64,000 bases of DNA, from assembly GCA_951213105.1 (NCBI GenBank), contig OX578152.1, forward strand, positions 70,127,180 to 70,191,179, read 5' to 3'. The position numbers were made by a program, and so were the translations under genes. The notes beneath the pieces were generated by a model, which had not been told where the DNA came from, did no database searches, and was given only the letters and a program-made list of their open reading frames with translations. Source of the DNA: Amaurobius ferox. Taxonomy: Eukaryota > Arthropoda > Arachnida > Araneae > Amaurobiidae. Shown here piece after piece: positions 23,397 to 34,100 of this stretch; positions within the stretch are counted from its first letter, which is position 1; every line of letters starts with the position of its first letter.

Positions 23397-24885
23397 AAAA
23401 ATCTGATGTGGACAACACATGACTTTCCTTATATAATGCAATGCATTTACTACTTTTACAGTAAAAAAATAGATTATTTTTATAGTAGTTATTTATATTC
23501 TTTCCAAGATATTGAATTTTCGTCAATGAGTCGTCATTTTCATTGATTTCTTGTCATTTTTATCCATTTGGCGATTTTTTCGTTAATTTAGCAACATTTA
23601 AAAAAGTCGCCAAGTTGGCGACATTACAGCAAATTTGTCTCCAAAATCTCGCCAAGTGTTATGGGCGAAGAAATAAGTTATTCTTACAGCAGATAAATGA
23701 CTATTGGCGTTCAAATACAAAAGTATTACTCAAAGTATCTTTTTTCATGAATGGAACGAGCTAGATCCACGAGAATGATATCACCAAATTTATCGCATGG
23801 CATTACATATGAAAATTGAACATGTTTCTTAATAGCATTTTTTTTTATTTTATATGACTTTTTGATAATTTTTTGAAAAATGTACAATATCTCGAAAACG
23901 GTTCATGTTAGCGTTCCAAAATTTATGTCAATCGTTTTCTAATAGAAAATTACATAAGAAATGTCTATTTGCGTAATTTTATTAGAGGTTATGATGTTTT
24001 GACGTTTTTTTCAAATTTCACTTGAAAATTTAGGGGGGTTCTGAACATTCGATTGCGCATAAAAAAAATCTGATGTGGGCAACATATGGCTTTCCTTATA
24101 TAATGCAATGAATTTACTACTTTTACGGTTACAAAAATGTTATTCTTATAGTAGATACTTATATTCCTTCCAAGATATTGAATTTTCGACAATTAGTCGT
24201 CATTTTCATTGGTTTAGCATCATTTTTATCAATTTGACGAGATTTTTGTTAATTTGGCAACAATTAAAAATGTCGCGAAGTTGGCGATATTCCGCCAAAT
24301 TCGTCACCAAAATATGATAAGTGAACATGTTTCTCAATAGGAAATTCATTTTTTTTTTGTTTTATATAACTTTTTGATAATTTTTTTGAAAAATATGCAA
24401 TATCTCGAGAACGGTTCATGTTAGCGTTCTAAAATTTATGTCAATCGTTTTCTAATGAAAAATTACGTAAGAAATGTCTATTTGCGTAACTTTATTAGCG
24501 TTTTGATTTTTTGACGTTATTTTCAAAATTTCACTCGAAAATTTAGGAGGGTTCTGAACATTCGATTGCGTATAAAAACAATAGGCTTCCAGTGTTTACG
24601 ATTGTGATTTTTGTACCAAATTTCGTTCGAATCGGTCCATTTGTTCGTCAGTTATCGTCTCCGCAGACTCACTGACACACACACACACACACCCACACAC
24701 ACACACACACATACTTTCACCCACACACATACTTTCACACACACACGCACACACAGACATCACTTCAAAAATGTTTGATTCGTGATTAGGGATGCTTGAA
24801 ACGGGCTCTCCCGTCGAAAACTCGAATTCGAATTTTCGACCCCGTCACAATACTTTCCTTATACATTATGTATATAAGGAAAGTA
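23397..24885 (+). mobile_element. H1 hairpin-ended elements, head-to-tail dimer
   Basis: The first unit (23397 to about 24063) has the normal 5' end but stops after ATTCGATTGCGCATAAA, lacking microsatellite and hairpin. A second 5' terminus (ATCTGATGTGGGCAACATAT) starts directly there. The second unit has an internal deletion near 24310, an AC-rich microsatellite (about 24674-24755) and the complete 3' hairpin (24853-24883). Beyond it the sequence returns to the mosaic repeat, comparable to 11.06 kb, with no remainder of the first unit. It is therefore a tandem dimer, not a nested insertion. Confidence 0.65.
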
Positions 24886-26926
24886 ATTAACATGTGTTGA
24901 TATTCTCCAGTTGAGGTGACTGGCCGTAGCAAGTGGTTAATTTTTTAGCTATAACTTTTAAGGCTATATTTTTAGCTATCACTTTTAGCTATCATTTTTA
25001 TCATACTTTTTTTTATCAGGCACTTTTAATGGTAGATTGCACTTTATGAGAGCGTTAAATATCCACTAACAAATTCACAAAAAATGTTCTCAAAAGTGTG
25101 GTTTTCAGGGGCAGAGATGTGGATTCGCACCCGTGCTCAGAAGGTTTGGAATCAATTTAGGGGCACATTGTTAATGCATGATAACATGGGGATAGCCAGG
25201 AAGTCAAAAGGAAAAGGGAAATTCAAGGTGCTGAATTGTTTTAAGTTGCTGAAAGGCATGACCGCCATGGCATGGCCACGGGCCGTTTTTACTATAGGCA
25301 AATGCTGAAGGCTCGAAATTATAAAGGATTCTTTATAAAGGGTCCTATCCACATTCCTTATAATATTCTGAAATAGCTTTTCTCTAACAGACCTTTATGG
25401 AACCGAGAACTTAGCAATGTTGTCTAGGCCATTTGCATCATCCCAATATCTCCCATGGTATTTTAGATACATTTTTAGTTGATTTAATATTCAATTTATA
25501 GCGATATTTTAATAATGCGCTATGATCGGTTAAAAATGTAGATATTGAAAGGTGAAATAGATTAAAACGTAGATAAAAATAAAAAATAACAATCGGAAGT
25601 ATAACTGTTTTAATCTGATTTGCCCAACGAAGACAGTTATATTATTGAAATACTTGTAGGTTTAAAAAGTGAAACCCTATATTTGAAATCAGCGAAATTA
25701 AAAATTTTCTTAATTTGATGTTGTACTCTGTTTCTAGTGAAAATCTATAACCGTTCTTTGGTAGAGGATAATGAATTCACGTTATTGAAATATTTTGCCT
25801 ATCTTAAAATATATGTATTCAAATATATATTATATTTTTTTCAATTTTCGACTATATTGTATTCATATCTATATATTCAGCTTTCATTTAAAAAAAAGGA
25901 AGAGCGAGATTCTAGTGCAAAAGCTAGCAACAGTGATAGAATTTGAAGAAATATCGTTTTTGACGACTTTTAGAGTTATTTTATAAATAATTGAACACCT
26001 ATTATATTTTTCTAATGTTTGAAAGTTACCAGCTAATGTTCAGATCATTATCCCACTTAAAAAATCCCTGAGGTTCTAGGTAATAAACGAAACAGAGCTT
26101 TTTTTAGTGGCTTTTTGAAAGTAATTAAAAATCTATCCAATTTTTCGAATTTTTGAAAGTTACCTGATCGGATTGCTAGCTTAGTAAAAGAAGATTAATT
26201 ATCAAGGTTTGAATTTAAGTATTAGCTGTAAGCCGGACATTAATACACACAAACATATATACAAGTTCGGACGGAAATTAATAAAATGTATTGTGACTTA
26301 AATCCATTTTTTCTCAGTTTCTTAATCCCAGAATTAAGGAATGCATTACAAATAAAAATGTCATGCGCCAAAATCCTTTCAGCTTAATCAACGCTAACAT
26401 ATTAATTATTCAGCATCAATTAATAGTTATGAAATATTATGCGGAGTTAATCTTTGAAGGAACGGCATTAACGAGATGCAAGTAATATGGAAAAAATCGA
26501 AAAGATTTTGAGAGAAGAAAATTATTTTTTATATAATCATTTTATAATTAATCCCGTTGTTAAGCTGTTTTCTTATTGAATACATAAATCTAACGAAATT
26601 GAAGCCTTGGTCGTGGAGCAATCGGGTGTGTTTTACATGTGATTAAAATTGCGTGGCGTATTAACTTCGATGTTGAAATAACGTTGTAGTAAGCTATATT
26701 TGCTAATGATCCTTTTGGTAAGTCTCTGTCTTATTTACAATGTATTTTACATTTAGGATCTACTGTTTTAGGAATAAAATTGCAGCTTTTTATATAAAAG
26801 TAATTAAGATCATCTAATTCTCTGGACAATTACTATTTTCCATGGATTAACGCATGACTCGAATTAATGCCGTGATGAATTAATGTCACCTGTTTACAGA
26901 TTCAGTTAATTGCTTTCTCATACTAT

Positions 26927-27414
26927 TGTTACAACGTATCGTCTGCAATCGTGGGTGAGCGCTCAGGATAAGGGAATGAGTCCAAATTTCTGAAGAACTA
27001 ACACATTTATTCACAAGTTACGTACTTTACTGCTCCACTAATTTCACAAAACAGCTGTTACTATTCTTAAAATATTGACGAATATCACAGTAGCTCGTAT
27101 CACATCAACCGCTCTCCAACTGATTGACGCCTCCTATTATACGCTCTTTATTGAAACTTCTGGAAATTTTTCATGTCTCGTAGAATATCGGTTATTTCGA
27201 GGTGTTTCTCGAACCTTCGAAAAGTCACCAAATTGGCTATAAATTACCAAATCTGGCAATCCGCCTACGAACTTCAGCATCTGGAAACCTTAGATTCACG
27301 TCATAGGGAAGGTTGCCAGTACGGGTGTTTTCTCAGTCTGGTCTTCGAATGAGACGAATGTGAGAGAGGGGGGGGGGCGGGAGTGATTCCAGAGCATTTT
27401 ACAAGTTCGTAACA
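26927..27414 (+). mobile_element. Solo LTR-like block with TG..CA ends
   Basis: Starts TGTTAC and ends GTAACA (short terminal inverted repeat), flanked by direct 4-bp CTAT (26923-26926 and 27415-27418). Length 488 bp. Internal features include a possible TATTATA promoter element (about 27135) and a G-rich run (27368-27380). No internal retrotransposon domain lies beside it, so a solo LTR of a Ty3-type or similar element is the simplest reading. It is the better copy of the block at 15871-16470. Confidence 0.6.
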
Positions 27415-27419
27415 CTATT

Positions 27420-27905
27420 GCATAGAGAGAGTATTGTTTAAATAAATTTTCGTATTTCAGTTTTTACCTGTAAACATTAGTTTGAATCCGTTAAAAGCAC
27501 ATCTGTATCATATAGTTGCGTGCGACTAACTGGCAAAGTGATAAATTTCTCAGTGCAAACTGCTGAAGGTAGAAATATGAAACTTTGCATGGCTTAACCT
27601 ATACGTAGTAAGAAAAATCTAAAAAATTTGAATTTTATTCGAAAAAATCATATGTCTCGAAATTTTTTAATCTAACATTCTTCCAGCTATAACTCGAGAA
27701 TTTCTAGTCACACAAAATTCATTTTCAACACTTTCCAACAGAGTTCCAACAGAGTTGAGAAGTGTTTATGACTTTGGTAATTCTTCATGCATAGACACCA
27801 AACGTTTGTGTTCCTTTGAGCTCCAGAACTAGAATAGCATGATTACAGAGTTATCCTGAGCACATGATTTTATAACACAACAAAATAACTACAATTTTCT
27901 AATGT
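27420..27905. other. AT-rich DNA with an H3 terminal hairpin remnant
   Basis: Around 27732-27770 the sequence AACACTTTCCAAC ... GTTGAGAAGTGTTTATGACTTTG matches the hairpin end and adjoining motif of H3 elements, but the microsatellite and body are missing. Nothing else recognised. Confidence 0.45.
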
Positions 27906-27911
27906 GACAAA

Positions 27912-28230
27912 TGGGCGAATGTTCTCTTCACAAATGAATCGAAAATTTCCCTGCAATTGGACACTAGACGTGTGCTAGTTTGGAGAGAATAAGGAACAAG
28001 CAACCAGCCCAGTAAAATCGTTGAGCATCATACTTTTGATCATGGTAGTGTGATGGTATTGGCTGACCTTTTCATTAGGAGACCACACTGACCTTTATAT
28101 TTTCTCAGACGGCACTATGACAGCGTAAAGGTATCTCGATCTGTATTTGTCCTTGATCTGTATTTCAAATGTAATGCAGCGGCAGTCGGTTTGAATTTTC
28201 GTTTAATGGATGATATACTCCTTTATAGTG
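27912..28230 (+). pseudogene. Tc1/mariner-superfamily transposase fragment, decayed
   Basis: Translation gives WANVLFTNESKISLQ, then VLVWRE followed by a stop, then VEHHTFDHGSVMVLA. After a frameshift it reads TDLYIFSDGTMTA, and after another VGLNFRLMDD. These match in order the Tc1-type DDE core: VLFTDES, RVRVWR, GGGSVMVWAGI, TDLxIFxDGTMTA and FxLMDDNARPH. The first catalytic Asp is replaced by Asn (FTNES), while the MDD Asp persists. With at least one stop and two frame changes it cannot encode an enzyme. No terminal inverted repeats were identified. A tRNA-headed SINE lies just downstream. Confidence 0.8.
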
Positions 28231-28270
28231 TTCGAACTTAGTATAGGACTACCTACAGAGCACAGGTATT

Positions 28271-28561
28271 CTTCTTTGACCCAGACCATCCAACCTACCC
28301 AATGGTGTAAAGTATCTGTTTGTTGGACGGCCGGGAAGCGCCACATAATTTAGACTGGGACCTAGTGGGGGCGACATCAACAAGGACCGCATCCTCCTTC
28401 CATACCACAAACCTCTCAAATGACTTGCAGATTCACATATTTAACGCGGTCGTACTCCTCGTGAACACATGACAGTTTAGGGAGAGTCGAGAATCGAACT
28501 CGGGCCGTCTTTGTGCAACCCCTTCCCCCCCGCACGCTAACAACTGGGTTGTCCTATCCTT
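28271..28561 (-). mobile_element. tRNA-headed SINE, diverged copy
   Basis: Read on the minus strand: a tRNA-like head with a degraded A box (about 28532-28551) and a B-box-like AGTTCGATTCT (28490-28500), then the common body (CACGAGGAGTACGACCGCGT...), ending GGTAGGTTGGATGGTCTGGGTC. Imperfect direct repeats AGAGCACAGGTATT (28257-28270) and AGAGCTAAGGTATT (28562-28575) flank it. A C-rich run (28521-28530) has grown within the head. This is the oldest-looking of the longer copies. Confidence 0.8.
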
Positions 28562-28574
28562 AGAGCTAAGGTAT

Positions 28575-30722
28575 TGAACGTATGGAATAACCAACATATT
28601 TATCAAAAATCTTAATCTTTGGAGCACTCTCAGAAGAAATACCTGTTCATCTAGACTTTTTCACCATCCTCCAAGAACAGCGAAACTACTGTTATACAGA
28701 AATGGCAATATTTGTTCTCTGTCACTTTGATCACTGGAATAAGAGAATGAACATCGGTGCCAAGCTTATACCTTTATTTTAAGCTGCCATATTCCATATT
28801 AAGCATCACTTGACCTATCTATGTATTATTCATAATGTTTATCCTCTCCATGTTTCCTTCTGTTGCAGCAATTTAGGTGTAAATAATACATTTGCATGTA
28901 CACATCTTATTAAAGTATCGTATCGTATTATTCGTATTATCGTATCGTATTATCGTACATCGTATTATTAAAGTTTGTATTGCTAAATAACTTATAGGAG
29001 TAATTTCTGTGGAATCTCGAGTCGATCCATGCAAAACGTCACAATTATGTCCTATTTGCTGTTATTTGATGTTATGTTTTGGAGGATAGTTTATACTATA
29101 TCCACTCTAATAATTGCAAAATGGACGCACTTTACTTTTGCGTATAGAAGTACAAGAAAGGATTACGACTGCTCTGCCTCTTTAAAAATTAAACAAATTA
29201 AAAATTCCGATAATTATGTTCAATTGCAGAAAATAAGCATTATTTAGAAAATATTTCTAATATTTAATTATGAGTAAGCGGGATATGTATAAATCTTGTA
29301 TGTATATATCGCCACTCCCACTTTTGTCTACGCCCATTTTTAGTATTTGTACTTTTCATAGGGAATTGAAATAATTATTTGCAATAAATATGAAATTTTT
29401 AAACAGATGGTCTCATTCAAAATTACTGTTTACGCAGGTGCTACGGTGACCAAGGCAAAATGTAGAAATTGAAGTAATTTTTCGATACCAATTTCACATT
29501 TGTCCTATTTCTGCCCTTTCAAGTTTAAATTTCATTCGATTTTATTTATAATCCGACAGATCATAGGAATTTTTTCGTCAAAGAATATGAGATTATTTAG
29601 AGTATGGGATTGCAAAAAATATAGAAATAAAATATATATTTGTGCACAATCTGTATATACCAATAATATTTCTAAAGTCCATAATATATTAATTATTATT
29701 TTGCACAGCAAATTGTTATTTGTCTGTACATTCTGATGCCAATCTAGAAAACTGCGTTGAGTAAAACCGCAGTTAAATGTAAAAGTCAAATTTTACCGAG
29801 CTGCCGCGTCCGTATTATGAAATGAAACTAATAATTTTTTATATCGCAATACACTTTTAAATAAAAAATGTAAACAAATGTAATTATTTAATTTTTTTAC
29901 AGTTTTTAAACGAAGTTCTACAAATAAATAACATTTTAGTTTGAATGTATTGGAGTTGGTTGGCAGGTTTTTAATAATAATTCATAGTTCTAAAATACTC
30001 GTAAAATTTATTCAAAATTAAAATTTCATTTAATTTTGTTTCTAATATATATGTAATTTTTTATTATATTTACCAAATGAGGTAGGTGGTTACAACTAGT
30101 GGTTAATTTTTTAGCTGTCACTTTTAGGGTGATATATTTAGAATTTTTTTTTTCTATTAGGCACTTTTAACGATTTATCGCCCGCTGCGAAGGCGCAATA
30201 AATTCGCGAACGGTAAACAAACTCACAAAAAGAAAGATCGTATTCTCAAAACAGTGGTTTTCAGTGGCCGAGATACTGACCCGTAGCTCAGATGGTTTGG
30301 AATCGATTTGAGGGTGCAAAATTAATGCATGAAAACATCAGAGATAAGTGGAAAGGGGGGGGGGGTGTCAAAGTGGTGCAATGTTTTAAGCTGCTGAAGT
30401 TCACAACCAAGTTCCATCACAGGCCGCTTTTACTATGGGCAAATACTGAAAGCCCGAAAATATAAAGGGGTGTTTATAAAGGGCCTTATACACATTTCTT
30501 ATCATTTTCTGAAATAGCTTTCATCATTTTCTAACAGATCTTTTGGAATCGATAATTTAGCAATGTTGCCCCTAGAACAAACGTATTGAAAGTATGGAAT
30601 AACTAACATATTTACCAAAGGTTTTAATCATATTTAAAATTTTTGGAACACCCTCAGGAGAGCTGTCTGCCCGGCAAGCCCTTCCTACGATCCTCCAAGA
30701 ACAGTGAAACTACTTTTATACC
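28575..30722 (+). repeat. Mosaic segmental repeat, copy C (about 2-kb tandem unit)
   Basis: Contains the GGTGCCAAG block (28.75 kb), the CTGTTTACGCAGGTGCTA block (29.42 kb) and the GTATTCTCAAAACAGTGGTTTTCAGTGG block (30.24 kb). It then repeats the first block (30.59-30.72 kb resembles 28.575-28.70 kb), so the ~2-kb unit starts again in tandem. The restarted unit is interrupted by a piggyBac element and resumes at 31.78 kb. A local TATCGTAT-type expansion lies at about 28916-28970. Confidence 0.6.
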
Positions 30723-31775
30723 CCTTTCGGGACGGCGGCATTCCGAAACTACCGTGGCCCAAAGGACGAAGCGCTTCGTTTCCGAAATGTGCCCAAAAGA
30801 CGGTTATTTTTTTGCGCTAAGTCTAACTCTCGTAAAAAATTCACTAAAAATTACCCGTTCAACACAGCATTCTACTTTTTTCAGGAAGAAAGGAAATACT
30901 TATTTTCTATTTGATGTATATTTCTTATACAAATTTTCTTTTATCAAAATATTAAAAATTTTAGTGTATATATGTTTTAGGTACAGATGGATAATTCTTT
31001 GGCATGTCCTTCCGATTTTTTAAAACTGTACCACATACATGCGTATTCTTAGACAACAAATACTTTGCAAGTACAGGAGAGGTAAAAAATTTATCCATAT
31101 ACAAAGTATATCCTTTTCCTAAAAGTTCACTTAGAAATGTTTTCACAACGCGTTCTCCATATCCACCATCAGAGCTTGATAATCCCGTGTCCTTTCCAGT
31201 ATACACAAGGAAATTCCATTTATAGCCTCATTCCGATTCTGACGATTTATATATTTTTATTCCATATCTGGACCTTTTCGATGGGATATATTAACGAAAT
31301 ACCAGCCTTCCTTTCCACGGGAACATAAATAACCTAATCATTTCATTGCCGCACATTCCTTTACCCCCCCTCCCTCACCCACTAAAAAAAAATACTCTCT
31401 TATATTCCTTTAATTCAACAACGAAATCAACAAAAGACAAAATCAGAACGAGACCCGGAACTCAATTATAAAATTGTTTATGCTGCGAGAAGTGAGCTGT
31501 CTGTTTACGCTACAGAACCATGTTTCATCCAAATAATTCATTGGATTCTCCTTGTGCCAAGGTCAAACATCTACAAAATACATTTAAGTTGCTTCCACGG
31601 GCTTTTAACGCCATCTAGTAGACAAATACATTCAAATTAAAACGTTCCACGTAGAAACACCAATACGTGCCAGTCGTCCTTTAGGGTAAAATTTCCTCCG
31701 GCCCGAGTGAGTGCCGTTCGTCCTTGAATGCAAGTTCGCAGCTGGCACGTGGGCGTGCCGATTGTCTCGAAAGGG
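30722..31775 (-). mobile_element. piggyBac-like element with intact ends
   Basis: Terminal inverted repeats CCCTTTCGGGAC (30722-30733) and GTCTCGAAAGGG (31764-31775) match with one mismatch. Both ends are flanked by ATAC (30718-30721, 31776-31779). The paralogous sequence at 28.69 kb reads GTTATACAGAAATGG without an insert, confirming the boundaries and a 4-bp ATAC target. A GTCCTTT-containing subterminal inverted pair occurs near 30759 and 31677. Canonical piggyBac targets are TTAA, so ATAC is unusual. The 1054-bp length is well short of a complete element, so internal sequence has been lost. Confidence 0.75.
30961..31350 (-). pseudogene. piggyBac transposase fragment (DDE_Tnp_1_7 type), inactivated
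   Basis: Minus-strand reading gives in order NEMIRL, KGRLVFR-stop-YIPSKR, GIKIYK, a TGA, GYKWNFLVYTGKDTG, GERVVKTFLSELLGKGYTLY, MDKFFTSPVLAKYLL and THVCGTVLKNRKDMP. This is the core of piggyBac-family transposases. The MD(K)FFTSP Asp corresponds to the second catalytic Asp. The first would fall in the DE(x)M motif, which here reads NEM, so it appears substituted. Two in-frame stops interrupt conserved positions, and both the N-terminal domain and the C-terminal Cys-rich domain are missing. Flanking element ends support the identification. Confidence 0.9.
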
Positions 31776-31779
31776 ATAC

Positions 31780-33690
31780 AGGAGTGGCAATCTTTATCCT
31801 CTGTCGCTCTGGTCACTAAAATAAGAAAATGAACATCACTGTCAAGTCGATATCAAGATCTCAGGCTGCCATATTCTATATTAAGCATCACTTGGTCTCT
31901 CTATATATCATTCATAATGTTTGTCCTGTCTATGCATCCATCTGTTGTAGCAATTTAGTTGTAAATAAAACATTTACGTATATACATTTTGTATCATTAC
32001 AGTTTGCATTGCTAAATAACTAATAGAAATTTCTGTGAAATTTGGAGTCGATCTGTGCAAAACTTCATAAATTACGTCTTATTTGTTGTTTTGTGATTAT
32101 CATTTCGAGGGTAGTTTATATATCCACTCTAATAATTGTAAAAGGGGAGTACTTTACTTTTGCGTATAGTAGCCCAGGAATCAAGCATTATTTAAGTACC
32201 CTTATGAGAAATTAAACAAATTAAAAATCCTGATAATTATGTTCAATTATAATTAATCAAGCATTATTTAAGTATTATGAGAAAAGATCAGACGGCGCTA
32301 TCCACATTTGCAAGTGAACACTTAAAGGGTGGGTCTCTCTTATAGTTATTACAGTAAGGTTTACCCTATCTGCAACAGATGTAATGTCGAACAAGCTTCC
32401 CCGGAGCATATATATATAATCGAGAAAAACGGAAGTGGGGCACAAACGTTTAAAATTGGGAATGTCTCGGGAAATACACTTCGGATAGAAAAATAAAAAA
32501 TTTATGTGTTCAATATTTAAAAAAAACCCTATCCAATGATGCTAAAATTGACCGCCCCTCCTCCGCTAACCGTTCACTTCAGCCACAACTGTTGACTTCA
32601 GTTTAGAAAACGGTTCAAAACTACTTTTAGCACTTCCCATGAACAACGATGTGGACTTAGTAGTTTTCGGTTCCCTTCGGGGTGCTTGATTAACATGAGT
32701 CCCTTTGCCTCTCATGATTAAGGTGCTTTTTTCTGTATCTCCCCTTGTTTCTCATGATCAGGGTGCTTTTTTCTGTAACTTTTAAACGTTAGTGCCCCAC
32801 TTCTGTTTTTCTCGATTATAACGCCGTTTGTGGGAGCAAAAATCGTAGGTCAAATGTATATCATTTTTTCTGGAGAATCCAAATCTGCAATAAAAAATGG
32901 GGTTCCCATTGAAAATTTCAAAGTTGGGGAGGGGGGTCAATTTTGGTATCATTGGATAGCTTTCCTAAAAATATTGAATACGTGTGTTTTTTATTTTCTG
33001 ATCCGAAGTGTATTTCTCGAGATATTGCGCCGTTCCGGAACAGCAAGTAAGGGTCTTAAGGTAAAATCGCCTTTTGTGAGCTGCAAACAGTCGAGTATAT
33101 ATATGCTCCGGGGAAGCTTGTTCGACATTACATCTGTTGCAGATAGGGTAAACCTTACTGCAATAACTATAAGAGAGACCCACCCTTTAAGTGTTCACTT
33201 GCAAATGTGGATAGCGTCGTCTGATCTTTTCTCATAATACTTAAATAATGCTTGATTAATTATAATTGAACATAATTATCAGGATTTTTAATTTGTTTAA
33301 TTTCTTATAGGGGTACTTAAATAATGCTTGATTCCTAGGCTACTATACGCAAAAGTAAAGTACTCCCCTTTTACAATTATTAGAGTGGATATATAAACTA
33401 CCCTCGAAATGTTAATCACAAAACAACAAATAAGACGTAATTTATGAAGTTTTCCACAGATCGACTCCCAGTTACCTTACACCTTTCTGGTAGGTCGGAC
33501 GGTCTGGGTTTCAATCATCAACATCAACAACAGATCGACTCCAAATTTCACAGAAATTTCTATTAGTTATTTAGCAATGCAAACTGTAATGATACAAAAT
33601 GTATATACGTAAATGTTTTATTTACAACTAAATTGCTACAACAGATGGATGCATAGGCAGGGCAAACATTAAGAATAATAAATGTAGTGT
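31780..33690. repeat. Large imperfect inverted duplication (about 1.8 kb)
   Basis: The left arm (about 31.90-32.56 kb) is a copy of the mosaic repeat starting GAATGAACATC. The right arm (about 32.92-33.69 kb) is its diverged reverse complement. Paired landmarks include TTGCAAGTGAACACTTAAAG (32310) with CTTTAAGTGTTCACTTGCAA (33185), and ACACTTCGGATAG (32477) with its complement near 33000. The spacer (about 32.56-32.92 kb) has a ~32-bp direct repeat (TCTCATGAT..GGTGCTTTTTTCTGT at 32.71 and 32.75 kb). It also has an inverted copy (32777-32821) of 32411-32455. A 61-bp SINE scrap interrupts the right arm. No transposase found. Confidence 0.65.
33469..33529 (+). mobile_element. 61-bp SINE tail insertion with target-site duplication
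   Basis: Carries only the last part of the SINE (AGTTACCTTACACCTTTCTG...GGTCTGGGT) and a CAA/TCA tail. Exact 13-bp direct repeats ACAGATCGACTCC flank it (33456-33468, 33530-33542). The left arm of the surrounding inverted duplication lacks the insert, so it arrived after the duplication formed. Confidence 0.85.
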
Positions 33691-33803
33691 AAACAATAAT
33701 TAAACACTACTTGATTTTCATGAAATTTACAGTTTGCTGATTTACTCTGGTGCCCATTAGATTTTCGTGAAAATTAAAAAAAATTAGCAGTAGGAACGAC
33801 ACC

Positions 33804-34100
33804 ACTCGCGGTAGCCCATTGGTTAGCGCGCTGGAGTTGCACTCGGTAGGCCCGGGTTCGATTCCAGCCACTGCCAAAACTGCCGCCGTGTTCACGCGGA
33901 GTACGATCACGTTAAACATGTGGGTCCGTAAGTCCTTCCGAGAGGTTGGTGGTAGGGGAAGGAGGGTACGGTCCCTGTGGATGCCTCCCCCACTGGGTTC
34001 CGGTCTAAATTGGGTGGCACTTCCCGGCCGTCCAAACAGTTACCTTACACCTTTCTGGTAGGTCGGACGGTCTGGGTAACACCACCAACACCACCACCAC
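33804..34100 (+). mobile_element. tRNA-headed SINE, best-preserved copy
   Basis: The head has an A box (TAGCCCATTGGTTAGCGC, 33812-33829) and a perfect B-box consensus GGTTCGATTCC (33855-33865), as expected of a tRNA-derived polymerase III promoter. The body follows: ACTGCCGCCGTGTTCACGCG, CGTTAAACATGTGGGTCCGT, GGAAGGAGGGTACGGTCCCT, TTCCGGTCTAAATTGGGTGG and the terminal GTAGGTCGGACGGTCTGGGT. The tail is ACC-rich (ACACCACCAACACCACCACC) rather than CAA. It shares the whole body with the 5S-headed copies at 42956-43332 and 62015-62407. Non-coding; the open frames here are accidental. Confidence 0.9.
33812..33865 (+). promoter_or_regulatory. Internal RNA polymerase III promoter (A and B boxes) of SINE
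   Basis: A box 33812-33829 and B box 33855-33865 lie 25 bases apart, within the usual tRNA spacing. The B box matches the consensus exactly, so this copy could still be transcribed. Downstream, no T4 run interrupts the body before the tail. Confidence 0.75.

Larger units (their letters stand above)
22100..27420 (+). repeat. Mosaic segmental repeat, copy B
   Basis: Has the fullest block order. The AGAATGAACGTCGGTGCCAAG block (22.19 kb; also 28.75 and 31.83 kb) is followed by the CGCTGTTTCCGCAGG block (22.82 kb), then the GTGCTCAGAAGGTTTGGAATC block (25.13 kb), the long 25.43-26.77 kb block, and finally a solo LTR-like block. Inserted within it is an H1 dimer (23397-24885). Copies A and C lack that insertion and so give its target. 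Block boundaries are approximate. Confidence 0.65.

Noticed and set aside
24064..24885. Nested insertion of one H1 element into another
   Set aside because: The remainder of the first unit is absent after the second, and the flank returns to the host repeat, which fits a dimer better.
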